Origin: Ignelater luminosus
Taxonomy: Eukaryota > Arthropoda > Insecta > Coleoptera > Elateridae
Reading direction: 5' to 3'
DNA length: 64,000 nt
Assembly: GCA_011009095.1 (NCBI GenBank)
Contig: VTPC01000634.1
Coordinates: 124,001 to 188,000, forward strand
The notes beneath the pieces are model-generated. The model did not search any database. It had not been told where the DNA came from and saw nothing but the letters and a program-made list of their open reading frames with translations. Numbering within the stretch: the stretch's first letter is position 1; each line of letters begins with the position of its first letter. Positions 37,855-50,400 of this stretch are shown piece by piece. A program made the translations under genes and the position numbers.

Positions 37855-38240
37855 GAGTTGACACGTGGATCTCATACGATACTTCAACTCGAAATCAAAA
37901 ACCAACCTATAAGAAATGGTGCAAATTAGATGGACCTCGCTTAAAGCGCTCACTGTTCCTTTAGTTGATTAGATAATGGTTACTGCATTCTGGGACTGGA
38001 TTCCGACAAAAGAATCTTATTAAATCGCCTAAAAACAAAATATTCATCTAACCTACCTATTTGATCTTTTCCGACAAGCGCTTATTAAAAGATCACCGAG
38101 AACTACATATCCGACCGTTACTCGAACAGGACAATGCGAGACCTCATATGATTTGCACTGAGAATTGTTTTCAAATTCACCTATTCGATGAATATGGAAA
38201 CCAGTAATTTCTATGTGTTTCAGAAGACCTACATCTTCCT
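37855..38240 (+). pseudogene. Mariner-like transposase remnant
   Basis: Several frames together give the central catalytic part of a mariner-type transposase. RVDTWISYDTSTRNQKP at about 37857-37907 corresponds to the DETWIHHYDPETK block, but its catalytic Asp/Glu pair is shifted to Val-Asp. VMVTAFWDWI at about 37976-38005 matches KVMLTVFWD. RLLKDHRELHIRPLL and EQDNARPH at about 38085-38147 match the KRP..LLHHDNARPH block, where the Asp of QDN is the second catalytic residue and is kept. Frames change at least three times and stops are frequent. I could not find the PDLAPSDY block or the ends, so the element's boundaries are unknown. It differs from the family at 24.1 kb in the blocks seen. 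Confidence 0.65.
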
Positions 38241-40177
38241 CTGATATAAGAACTGTAAAACAGTAGCTAAAAGGTGTTGCTCAAGAGGTTTTCAAAGAAC
38301 TACTAAAAATGCTCCAATTGAACAAATGTATACAGTTAAGGTGGAATCACCTTAAATGAAAATAATATTGAAAAACTAAAGTGTAACATCAAGAACAATG
38401 AATAATAATTTCCTGTAGAAGTCTGGAAACTTCTTTCGTATTTAGAAGTAAAAGGCAGGTTTCTACCATAGAACATCAAAAACGAAATTAATTAAAACAA
38501 GAGGTTCAACAAGATAACTAACACACAGTTCTTCTGGTTGTTACATTTAACAAAACTAAAATATTCAAAAAGTGGAAAACACGCTAACGGAATTGTGATT
38601 CGCAAGCATCTTCCATTACTACTACAGGAACAGGTACACATATTAATGAACATCTTAGAATGTCTTAAGTTCAACTAAATGTCATAGATCATTCTCAACA
38701 CCTACTCAATTAAATATCAAGTCAGGTTTAGAGTCGCAGAATTTGCAAATCATATTTTTGTTCTAAAAAAGTAATAAGTAAATCTTCCACATTTGTCCTC
38801 TTTGTCGATACCTCACTGCCATTTTAAAGCTCGTAAAACAGTCTAAATTGCTCGAATTCAGCTCTCGGAGTGTTATTTTATCAGAAACAATGAATAATGC
38901 AGGACCTTTGAGTTATTACATTATTGACGAACTGTTCTCATGTGTATTGATTTAAAAATGTTTCAGTAATTTATTTAATCTACTAGAAATATTTCATTAG
39001 TAGACATTTAAGTTGATATTATTACTTGCGTAGCAAGATCTAATTATTAAGTATATTTGCATTTCACATCCAAAGGCAATTTGGTTTTATAAAAAAACTG
39101 AATTATCTTTTGTTCTTAAGTTGGTTTGAATCTATTTACCTTTAATTAGTGTAGAACCATGGGGTCTGACAGCTTGAAAGAGTACAACTGATTATTTCTG
39201 TTTGGAACTGACGGATACTTCAATTTTGTGAATATAAACTGTATCGCCTTCGTACGATCTATAATTTGTAATTTTTGATGATTCTTTATTGATACTTGCA
39301 ATTTATCTCTAAAAACTCCCCTGAGCAATAATTAAACCTTACCATAAAACATACAAGTTTGTGATGTATAATAGAATGAATAAACTGCAATCTTGCATGT
39401 TTTGACTTGCCATATTTGCAGAGTATTGATTTTGTATTCGAATAAATGAGAATACATAAAATTAAAACGTGACTTTTCTTGGGTTATTTTTGCATACCAT
39501 TTCTGCTATTCACGTTGAGGGTGGTAAGGTGGGTTTAGACTCCAACATGAACCCCATTCCAATTAATTTCATCTGCAGAAACATTTGAGTTTGAAATAGT
39601 ATACGAAGCTGTTATTATATCTTCCAATTATCCTTTTGTTTCTCTTTTCAGATTAATTTTTAAACTCCCAACGCGCTTTATTATAATTGTAGGAGTTATC
39701 AACACAATTTCATCTTTATTTTAAAAAATACATTAACAGAAAAAAAAGAACGTTTAGAACAAATTCTTCCAAAATAATGCACATAAATTATTATGTTTAA
39801 TTTTGTTTTCTTTTTAGATTTTCTGTTATAAAGAAACAAATTCAAGGTTATCATTTAGACCAGCATAATAATAAACCTTCATTAAAGCAAGAAGAATATA
39901 GGAGAGCTTCCAATTTTATACAAGGAAAAATGTTAATTTATAGTAGAATCAAGTTTTGGGCGAATCTCGCAGTCAAATAGGCTTGTGAATGTTGCACCTA
40001 TATTCTATGTACAGAATATTAAAACGTTATTTCTACTACGAAAAACCCAATTAGTTATGCTTTCCGGGCAGATATTTAAAAATCTGCATTTTTGTTATCA
40101 CGTGCTAAATAAATAAAAAAGTTGAAATTTAACAGAATAAAGAATTATTTATAAAAGCTAAATAATAATAGTTTAAT
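38241..40177. other. A+T-rich stretch without recognised gene
   Basis: The first 450 bp may continue the mariner remnant but no motif is readable. Minus-strand 60-codon frames at 38492-38674 and 39146-39328 are unremarkable. Confidence 0.4.
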
Positions 40178-40178
40178 A

Positions 40179-40196
40179 GTGATGATGATGATGATC

Positions 40197-40228
<32 letters not shown>
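40179..40228. repeat. TGA/TAA compound microsatellite
   Basis: A run of tga triplets (gtgatgatgatgatgatc) passes directly into about nine taa triplets. No flanking element boundary was seen. Confidence 0.9.
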
Positions 40229-40230
<2 letters not shown>

Positions 40231-41056
40231 CGACCTTAATTTTAGATGCGTAACATGTCGCAGAGGAATGAATATTAGTAATGAAACTAATGACCTTTTG
40301 ATCTTTTAACCTTTTCATATTTTATAAAGTAGAAAATTAAGATTGCAGTGACAATCTTAAAAAAAAAGTTCGTTAATTATCTCATCCGTTTATTAATTAA
40401 AATTGCTTAAAGAATTTCTTATCGTTTCATGATAAATATTGTAAATTGACCGTATTATTAGAAACGTCTATTTATTGAAATTTACGAAATTCGAAAAACA
40501 AGATAAAATTAAATCCAATTAAAATAGAATCCACAATTTTTATATTTTAGGCAACAACTCCTAATGTGAGGACGACGCGTATAGTGTGTGGCCTACACAT
40601 CAGGTGCTGACAGACCGTAGAGTTACGATCGTAAAAGATATCTTTGGGTAGATATCCACAATAATTATTAATTTAATTGAATTGTTCAAAATTATTTTTG
40701 CAACAATTATAATTATTTACATTATCGATATAACCTGAATGAATGAAAAACACTTAAAAGATCGGTACTATAAACCGCAACTTTTTTTTATTTGTTGAAT
40801 AGTACTTAATAAGAAAATAATTACTCAGTTCCTCAACATAATTGTTTTAGTAAGAACCTTCAAATCATTGCGCAATGCAAGATCCCATACAAAAAATTAT
40901 AAGCAAATCTCACAAAAATGAGAAAGTAACAATTTTATTTTTTTTAAATCTTAAAATAATTTAAATTAAAAATACACAAAGCAATAAAAACAACAAATTT
41001 TATGATGGTCTTTAAACCGACAATTAAAAATTTTGCAAAGATAATAAACTCTTCAA

Positions 41057-41057
<1 letters not shown>
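40229..41057. other. A+T-rich stretch without recognised gene
   Basis: No coding signal, RNA gene or repeat of note. A slightly G+C-richer patch near 40570-40620 contains gacgacgcg and gtgtggcc but nothing I can name. Confidence 0.45.
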
Positions 41058-41112
<55 letters not shown>

Positions 41113-41122
41113 NNNNNNNNNN

Positions 41123-41171
<49 letters not shown>
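41058..41171. repeat. TAA microsatellite interrupted by a gap
   Basis: Uninterrupted taa triplets on both sides of a 10-base gap (41113-41122), about 18 copies left and 16 right. True length is probably different from that shown, since assemblers collapse such runs. Open frames through it (poly-Asn, poly-Ile, poly-Leu) are artefacts. Confidence 0.95.
41113..41122. other. Assembly gap (10 N) inside microsatellite
   Basis: Ten undetermined bases placed in the middle of the taa array. Confidence 0.97.
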
Positions 41172-43555
41172 CATATTAACATTTTGCGTAACACACATCA
41201 GAGATGGATAACCTTTTCAATGTCATTTTTTGTATTCCTATTCTATTTGCACAGAATATCAAGTGAGAGTAAATCAATTAACTATTGTGTTAATATAAAA
41301 AAAGGTCAGTATAATTAAATAAAGCCATTATACAATAAATAAATTGTATGAAAATCTAAACTCCTGTTGGAATAAACAAATAGTCGTCTGATCGCTTGAA
41401 TTAAACATAAATATGCTGTGTATATCCGGCCTTAGTTAAATGATTAAAACAAACATTTGATTGTAGTACTTCCTGCTCGATTAAGCAATGCAATTTTCCT
41501 TAATTACTAAATTAGTTTAATTATATTTAATCCAGGTTGAGCTTTTGTTTTGAAATTTAATTTTTCCATTGTTTCAAAGAAGAGAAAATGTAAAAATAAG
41601 CACATAAATAATTCATTAACTAACTAGTCGTCACTCTATCAACAAATTATTTGAATAATCATATACTAATTAGATATCAAACTAATTAGATTAATTAGAA
41701 TGTAAATCTCTTATTTGTATCAAAAACAAATCTATTAATTTTTATCGCAATATAAATGATTAAAATATAGATTCAATTAAATACAATAAAAAAATAAAAA
41801 ATAAAATCTTTCCAATAAACTAAATTACATTATTACATACCATCTAAAAATAGAACATTTTATTGCCACTTGTTTGAAACTTGATTTTATAATGAAAGTT
41901 AAAGTGAACAAATTCTAAATTACGTTGATATAGAAAAAATATTAATACTTCGAAAAATATATATTGCGTCCCGTTTTTCGCATCATAACTAATTTATTAA
42001 GTCTTCACTGCAATTTATAAATTCAAGGTAACATTTATTGAAGGTAAAAAAATCTATTTCCAGATTACTTAATGCCAATATAAAAGAAAGTAAATATTCA
42101 TCACGCTCTAAATTTATTTCTACTCGTAAAAGTCTCGATAACGATCGTAATGTTATAAACCATGTACACATTTTAAAACCGCATTTACATTTTAATAGAA
42201 ATGCAATTAGAAATGTAATTATTGTTTGTATTTTCTAGCGTCTGTATTTTAATGAAAATATAAAATGCTTAGAAATATTTTGTCATGATGATGTAAAGTA
42301 GGCGAGTGAATAGCCCCACATCTTACAAGGTTATTAAATCGTGATCTCTGAACGCTATACCAAGGCCAAAAAGCAACAAAATTTAACACGATTTAATTGT
42401 TTAACAAGACACGCATTCAATTTGTAGAAAACAAAAAAAACAGCAACCGCGATTCGTTCGTTATGAGCATGCAAATATTATTTTTATATAAAAACGTTAA
42501 AAGTAAAATCGTCATTTCCTGTATATATTTGTAAAACAATTTGGAATTATTCCAAAATATAAATTTTGTTTCTTTTTCACTCTTTTTCTTTGTGTGACTG
42601 CTAGACAGGTTAACGTCTAATATTTTGTTCTTGTTTGTTTAAACAATTATTTCATTTTATATATTATGCAAATAGGATTATACGAAATAAACAAATTAGA
42701 ATTTTAATATGAAATGTTTATGGAGTATATATAAACAAAGCAAACTTCAATTTTTTTAATAGAGAACTGCTAAAATGTATTCAATAATACTTAAAAGAAA
42801 TAAATATATTAACTGCAAAGACACATTTAAAAAACAAGGTATCTATGTATATGTAAATGAGAAAAAACTTCCGTTTATACAAGTTGATCAAAGCATGAAT
42901 TTTAAATTATTTAACAGTGGCGTAGTTAAGTGTTTTATTTTCACCTTTTTGAAAAATTTATTTTTGTTTGCTTTCATTAGAAATTCAAAATATAAATATA
43001 AATCTAGATATGCTCACCTCTCTGTGAAGGCGACAGTACCTAAAATAATACACAAAAATAAAATACAGAAAAAAGTTATTTCAACCTATTTGCAAATTTC
43101 GTATTGACATCAACTTCAAAACATACAAATCGTTCTTTTTTATTGTATTTTCCCCAGTTTATCATTTTTCTTTGTTGATGCTTCATCGTAACAGGGCCGG
43201 CGTTAGGTTTTATGCAAGTACACAAATGTAAAATAATGTTCATTTAGCTAACTTTAGTGGTAGATACTATGAAGAAGACATTAGGGCGGTGTTCCACCTT
43301 AAAAGTAAGAAATCTGTTACAATGGTTTTCTTGCCATTTCTCACTGCTCTACTTGTATGTTGTTTTTGTTTTCTTATTAGAAATATACAAGATAAGGAAC
43401 GAGACTACTTGCATACTATTAACCAGACGGAAAAGAATCCAAAATACAGCTAGCTGAATATAGCATTTAAAATCTTCGTGAAGCTGTCTCAACTGCCTAA
43501 ATTTTCTGCGCCTGGTTTTGTCTGTATTTTCATGTCTAAATCAGGTTGCTGACTA
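41172..43555. other. A+T-rich stretch without recognised gene
   Basis: A 110-codon plus-strand frame at 42775-43107 is Lys/Phe/Ile-rich with no domain I recognise. At 43192-43207 cagggccggcgttagg is a good match to hAT-type terminal inverted repeats, but no partner end was found. Frames at 41989-42238 lie on both strands and look random. Confidence 0.4.
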
Positions 43556-44698
43556 CAAAATGCAGGGATTCAGCGCAATAGACATTACGCAATCTTATCG
43601 AAAAAGCTACGAAATATAATGTGCCCTTGCACTTGGCTTTTGTCGACTACCAGAAAGCCTTTGACTCCGTCGAAATGTGGGCACTTTTAAGAGCACCAAA
43701 CAACGCTAGGATCGACACCAGATACTCGACTAATATTAAATATATCTGTGACAATGCACATATCCAGATAATAATAAATGAAGACACGAAGACCCAGGAA
43801 ATTCCAATCAAAAGAGAAGTTCGTCAAGGAGACACGATCTCACCAAAACTATTCACGCTGGCACTGGAGGATGTTTTTAAGACCTAGAACTGGCAAAATA
43901 AGAAGATAAATATAGACGGAACACGACTAAATCATTTACGATTTGCTGACGATATTGTTCTTATTAGTACTCCAATTAATGAATTGACGACCATGTTAGA
44001 ACAACTGCATCACCACAAATTGGATTGGAAACGAACCTGAAAAAAACGAAGATCATTTGCCCAGAGCAAATAAATATTACCATCAATAATCTGCCATCAA
44101 GGTAGATAACATATCCGATTATATGTACCTCGGATACAAAATTCAACTGGGAAAAGATAACCAAACAGCAAAAATTCGCCGAAGAGTAAGTCATAGTTGG
44201 GCAGCATTTGGTAAGCTCACGTTTATCTTCAGATCACGAGGCATCCCTATAAAGCTCAAACAAAAAGCGTATGAGTCGTGTATACTGCCAGTTCTTACAT
44301 ACGGCTTTGAAACGATGGCCATGAACAAACTTCAAGCCGCACAGCGAACAATGAAGAGGGCTATACTTGGAATTAGCTTAAGAGATCGAGTTCCAAATGA
44401 GGAAATCCGGCAAAGAACTCAGCTAACGGAAGTTATGAAAAGAGTGGCCCAGCTGAAATGGCGATGGGCTGGCCAGGTAGCCAGACAGAACAGCGACAGA
44501 TGGGCGTACAAAATCTTAGTATAGCGCCCAAAAGATAACAAGAGGAGGGTGGGAAGACCTCAAAGGAGATCCAAAAAATCGAGGGGAAAGATTGTAATAA
44601 AACTGCATTAGGCAGAAACAAATGAAAAGAATTGAAAGAGGCCTACATCCAGGAGTGGATGAATACAGGCTGTGAAGAAGAAGACGAAGAAGAGAAGA
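43556..44698 (+). pseudogene. RTE-clade non-LTR retrotransposon, 5' truncated, RT to 3' end
   Basis: Begins inside RT at FSAID and LRNLIEKATKYNVPLH (a one-base shift between them), then LAFVDYQKAFDSVEMW with the first catalytic Asp, VRQGDTISPKLFTLALEDVF, a stop at 43885-43887, and in the same frame HLRFADDIVLISTPINEL with an intact FADD at 43942-43953. After shifts come LETNLKKTKIICPE and, from 44105, VDNISDYMYLGYKIQLGK. A 133-codon frame holds WAAFGKLTFIF, LPVLTYGFETMAM, LGISLRDRVPNEEIR and LKWRWAGQVARQ, the RTE C-terminal signature. A stop at 44522 is followed by RPQRRSK-like sequence and a GAA-rich tail. The protein would act as reverse transcriptase in target-primed insertion. Endonuclease is missing through 5' truncation. 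It has few lesions for its length and is the least decayed element in the window. Confidence 0.92.
44669..44698 (+). repeat. GAA-type 3' tail of the RTE element
   Basis: Directly after the last coding remains (EAYIQEWMNTG) lies gtgaagaagaagacgaagaag. RTE elements commonly end in a short tandem repeat instead of poly-A, so this marks the likely 3' end. Confidence 0.75.
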
Positions 44699-47600
44699 AT
44701 AGATACCGGTATATGATCGGACTGTTTTGTATCATAGAAATTACTGATAACTTTGATTGGCAGCTGTATAACTGAAGAGTCTGATAATATACATTTTACC
44801 TTTTATCTGGATAGCTTTTTTGAATGTTTCATGATTTAGGTTGATTTTGAATTTCAGCTTTTTGCCGCAAACTTAATAATTTAAGGCATTTTATTAATGT
44901 CTTGTCCGGTAGGTTGTGACTGATACTCACTTCCACTTAATTCTGTTTCACAAACTTTAACTGAGTCTCGATTCAGGCATTTTAGTTTACCAAGCCTGTT
45001 CGAACTAATTATTAAATCATTCGACCGGCTCGCGGTTGTCTTCCCCTCATGGTTTAAATAAAACCCCTTGGAAACGTCTAGAAGCCAAACTTTCTATGAC
45101 TTAAGTGTTTGACTTATGACACATTTATCAACAAGTAGTGATAAGTAGCTACACCACATAATTTTGGCCTTTAGTTATTTTTCTTCCAACAGTTCTAGGT
45201 GAATATTTACGAAGAACTTGACAGAAGTACAGTAGAATGAGGTTTTCAAATTTTAAGCAAATCCTGTATGATATATTTAAGTACCAGTTGATTAAACAGA
45301 AATGCTCAAATCTTGTCCGATCATGCTGATATTCACTATGATTACAAACTACCAGACAATCTGCAATGTTTTGATTTTAGAATTCCTGAAATATCAACTT
45401 TCGTCTTTTCCAAATCAGTTGCGAGAAAAGCAAGCACGTTGGTATTTTTCATTATTTTAAAATTCTGTACGCCTAATAACTCTATAAACTGATTCAAGCC
45501 GACTTTATAGATTAGTATTTTATTTTATTCAAATTTGGCTCCAAAGACACCTTTTGAAGACGTTTGCGACACCCGAGAAACGCTGCGTTAACAACGTCTG
45601 GCCAAGTTTTCTTTAATATTTTCTCTGACTCAACCAATCAATCTTGTACCTACTAAATGCTTTACAGTTTTAATACCTAGATCAAGGATGGGCAAATTTG
45701 AACACCAGGACCGAATAGCTTGTATAACAACAAAACACGTCAAAACTAGATTGCTTGGTGAAATTTCTGCTCGCAAGTTAATTTTTACTGATAAATTTGC
45801 TTTTATGCGAGTCAGATCGTCCATGGGGGCATAGATGCCCATCGTTGGCCTAGATGGAATGGAACAAATCCTATACTTTAAATTTAAATAGTCACAAGAA
45901 AATCATCAACATTTACATTCTCAAACTCCATGGATACTAAAAATCAAACGAAACATAATGTCAATTGTTAACGTCATGGAATCATAGTGGTACATTTGGG
46001 ACGAGTTCTCCTGTACGTTGTTCTTTTCCAAGATGTTTCAAAATCTAAACCAAATCTAGAATTTCAGCGAGGTAAACGACATAATGTCTAGTTGATGGTA
46101 GAAACAAATGCTTTCGGAAAAATGTCGAGATGAGTATTATATGATAAAAAGGTAAACTGGATGAAAAAATTAAAGGATCTGATGGTTTGTGTAGCAATGT
46201 AAGTGAATTGGGACGGGATCTTACTTCTTGTGATCATTTAAGGTTTTTCAAAAGATGATCCCCAGGTAACTAAATTGGTATCTAAGTCCGATTCGAAATT
46301 CCAAACCGAATCTGTGACTAACTTAATTTGGTTCTTTCTTTAATTCTCAAAAACCCTCTACAGCGTTTCCTTTTCTGTTAATCTACAAAACTTCTATGTT
46401 ATGTATACATTGCTTATATTGGTCATACTTCTAAATAATCACGTCAACGGATTCGGCAACATGCAACATACGACAGTAAAAGAAAAGATTCTTCTAATAA
46501 GCATACAAAAGTCATTCTTATCAATTAATACACACAAAATAATTGGACACTATTATCAAATTCTTCCTACAGAACAGTAAGACAAAGAATGTAAAAATTA
46601 CGAAAGTTGAAACTTAATTAATTAGAACTAAGCTCATCTTGCAACACCTAAAGACAATTTTGTTGTGCTTTTTTTGCTTTATAGAAAGCAAACCACTGTA
46701 CTTCCTGCGATGATATGCAATAATTTATTCGCTTCCTGTCTATAAAAAGGCATTTACTACCCAACAATAGAATTAACTTCATATAAAAAGAAAATAAATT
46801 ACTCCCAAATATTAATGTACTTTTTTTACAACCAAAATAACAAACAGTAAACTATTAAGTATTATTTATATAACAATCGTTACCTATTCTTATCATCAAT
46901 CAATATCAACTATGTACAAATAAACAAATAAAAGATAAGGCATCCTCAACTTATAAAGCGGGTATTTAAATCTAATATGTAGTATATAACTTGCCAATAT
47001 TCTCTTTTAAGCAATTACACCGCAGACAACTAAATCCCATTAGAAAGGTCGGTGGACCCAACCAACCTAGATATGACAATGATTTGATAAATTTTGTTAC
47101 TTTAAATTGTCATATACATAAAAGTGTTGTTTTTTTTTTATTAATGACAGGAGAAGATTTATAAGAAAAAAGTCAATTGATGCAGCAAATAATGTTTGAT
47201 TAAGAATTTCGAATTTCCAATTTGATAAATGATCAATCAACTTTGGTACATTAAAAACTGTTATAATAAATTGAATGGAGATATACAACACACACGCGTG
47301 TTCTTTCTACTATTTATTTTTCGATTTTTTTTATCAACGTCGTTATCAGTTTTTTTTAATGTCGACAACCTACTTGTGTATTTGTAATATCTAATTTTAA
47401 AAATGCATTCAAACGTGTTCGAGATAGAATTAAGAAAACTATCAACATGAAATGCTTCGGTTTAAACAGTTAAATTAGTTTTTTTTTCCTTAACTGTTAA
47501 TATCATTTATTTTATTTATTTCTTTCCTTTTTTTAGTAACCGATATTGAATTTTAATTATATATATAGGATGAACGGAAACGTAACATTTTGAGAAACAC

Positions 47601-50400
47601 ATAAACACAACCATATAATGTTGTGTAGTAGGTGAATTAACTACTGTTGTCCTTCACTTTATGCTGACAAAATTGAAAGTCAAGCCATATTTAATCTGTT
47701 CATTCATGTTTATCTAATATAATTAATCTTATTATTAAAGTTTATAAAAGTATATATAATACTTGTACAGATTTTCTTATTTGTATACCTCTATTTATGG
47801 TGATGTCTTCAGATGTGATAGCAACCAACATTTGAGCGATTCAAAAAGTAAAACATTGCATTACTTTTTGTAACAGAGAAAGTTTTATTTAGAAAAAATA
47901 AGATTTTGATATAAATAGAAAGTAAATTAAATAAATAAATACAAATCAGTCTAATTTAAAGCTGGTTTCCCAATTTTATATTAATTGCAAAAGATGTCTA
48001 ATCTTTGGCGTAATATAGTACTACGGAAATATGTTGTCATTTTTTTTCTATTAAATGAGCAATTTGCAAGTTAATGGTTATGTGTTACCTTTGGATATTA
48101 GGCGCAGCACGTGAAGATTACTTATAGTAATTAAACAAGTCAATAATATTTATGTATGAAGTATTTCATCAACTTCACACTTAATAATGGCGTATTATTG
48201 TTAATGAATTTAGCCTTATGGTTGGATCTATTGCAGCTGTAGTATATTCTTTTTTCTGCAGCACTACATCCATTTAGGTCAATTGCGCTTCCAGATCTCT
48301 CTGTTGATTATCGATAACTTTTGCCTCAGCATCTTAACTTCTAATCTCTTCTTCAACGTGTTTAGACGACGATTTAGTAAATTCTTGTAGTACTGTGTAA
48401 TTTCTTGGATTTTCAACCTTCTGTGCTCAAGATATCTTGATACTGATATCATAGTCAGTGTTCTCTGCCCCAAAGAGAAAAGTCCAAATTACGGATTCTA
48501 AGTCATATTTTGCGCTTGATCAACCAACAAACTAATTAGTAGTTTTCCCATAAAACAGTGAATCAACCTACTCTACCTTTTTTGCCAAAGGTTAAACCTT
48601 CATTTTTTTGTTTACTTTCTGATTCATAATTTTACTGTTTCTGTTCTTTTCTTAACTAGTTGCTTGCTATCATTACTGGCTTCTTCCTCTTCAATGATAA
48701 TATGTAAATATAGCTTCTCGTATTTCCACCTTTCTTTTTGATTCCAAGATCTTTTAATGCTCTAGTTTTATGGTGCTAAATTATCTCTACTTTATCGAAC
48801 CATTTAACAAGATTCCGTTGTTTTCTCTTGTTCAAACTTTCAGTCAGAACACTTTTGCTGATTTGGAAAAGCATTTTAACGCGTTCGTATCTTCTACTTT
48901 CGTTTACCTAAAACGCACCAGATACATAATAGTATTTGAAGTATCTAGCGTATGTCTCCTTCCTCTCAATCGGCAAACGTAACGAGATGCTATCGATTGG
49001 ACGGTAAATGATGTGATTACCAGTAAGCACATAGCATAACTCTACAACGACTCATTTGTACCTATTCCGAAAAATATGCTCAAATCTACTTCTATTAGTC
49101 GACGGGTAAATATTTCCCACGGTTCGAAATCACGCTTCTGTTTTCAAAATTCGGACTTTGACTTTTCACCTTCGTGTCTTCGCGGTAAAGAATAGCATCA
49201 TAAATGATAAATTTTGTGTCCATGTTCATAAGTGAATTTAAGTTTTCTCGTCTTGAAATTCTTTTTGAAGAAAATACGTTTACAAGTATTTAGCAATCAA
49301 ACAACTGTTGGATACTACTAAAAACATGAAACTGTAATTGTTTATCTGTTATTCTGTTTCGAAGACACGGAAACTTTACTGCTGCACACACGGAGGCAGC
49401 TTCATATATTTGCGTCCCTGCACCTCACACGGAGCAGCATTAAAAATCTTCCGATCTGGAAAATTTCAAGTAGAAATAACTGTTGGCAACAAAAAACTTC
49501 AAATAACTCGACTTATTCAACAAGCGCAGAAAATATTTATTGGTCTTCCCTGGAACCACATTACTTGGATAACCACTGTCTTAAAAATGTATAATAAGTA
49601 AGACTTCTTTAGGCGGTAGGAGAATCTAAGTTTTTTCAAGCGTCTATTGTTACTATCTAAATTGAAAAGCTTTTATTTTTTGCAGTTTTACTTCAATTAT
49701 CTAGAATAATAAAAGAGTGATGAATAACGAAAAGATCCGAATGCATGCTCAATTCAGAGCTTAGTCTATCCAATTATTGAAAGTGTGACCTTCAAAGAAC
49801 TGAATACCAAAAAGAAAAAAATCATCTTTAACAGTCGGCAAAAATTGTTTTTACGTTCTTTGGCAAAATCTGCCAAAGCAACTATCAAACCAAAAGATCG
49901 AAAAAAGATCAAGAAAACCAATTTTATGCTTTGGTCTTGTCAGTTTTAATCTACAAGACATTGATTTACAGTTTATTACTTAATATGTACTAAAATCATT
50001 TTATCCGACAGAGGAAAATAATCATGGTTCACATGTATTCAGGATCTACAAAGATATTCCTCATAAAGTGGAGAAAATGCTTCTAAAGTCATAAAATATT
50101 GAGAAATATTACTTTATTTAAAGGAAATTCGCAATCTTAAGTAATTTCATCTATTAGAATTAGAATGAAAGAAAGAATATTCATTTTCCGAAATGTTCCT
50201 ATCATGTTGATAAATGTCGCCATATTTCACTTCAGAGAGGATTGGCTCGAGATCAACCATTCGATCCAGTGAGTCATCGTGCTGGACTTTCAACAGATAA
50301 GCCAATCAAAAGAATATAGCGAAATAAAGCACAGTACTTAATTATTATTCTCATTTTGAAATTTCAACTAATTCTTGAGAAACTATACCAGCCGCACTAA
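44699..50400. other. Stretch without recognised gene
   Basis: Minus-strand frames at 45630-45842 (70 codons) and 48279-48473 (64 codons) stand out slightly. The latter is Lys/Arg/Leu-rich and helix-like (EITQYYKNLLNRRLNTLKKR) and lies in a region (about 48240-49200) with less A+T than its surroundings. A plus-strand frame at 49338-49601 (87 codons, with CTHGGSFIYLRPCTSHGAAL) also has non-random-looking composition. I cannot assign any of them to a family; they may be relics of coding DNA or chance. Confidence 0.35.

Noticed and set aside
40944..41211. Poly-Asn, poly-Ile and poly-Leu frames
   Set aside because: Translation of the TAA microsatellite and its gap; no gene.
42775..43107. 110-codon plus-strand frame
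   Set aside because: Lys/Phe/Ile-rich, no recognisable domain, consistent with chance in A+T-rich DNA.
44433..44621. Minus-strand 62-codon frame
   Set aside because: Antisense shadow of the RTE C-terminal region.
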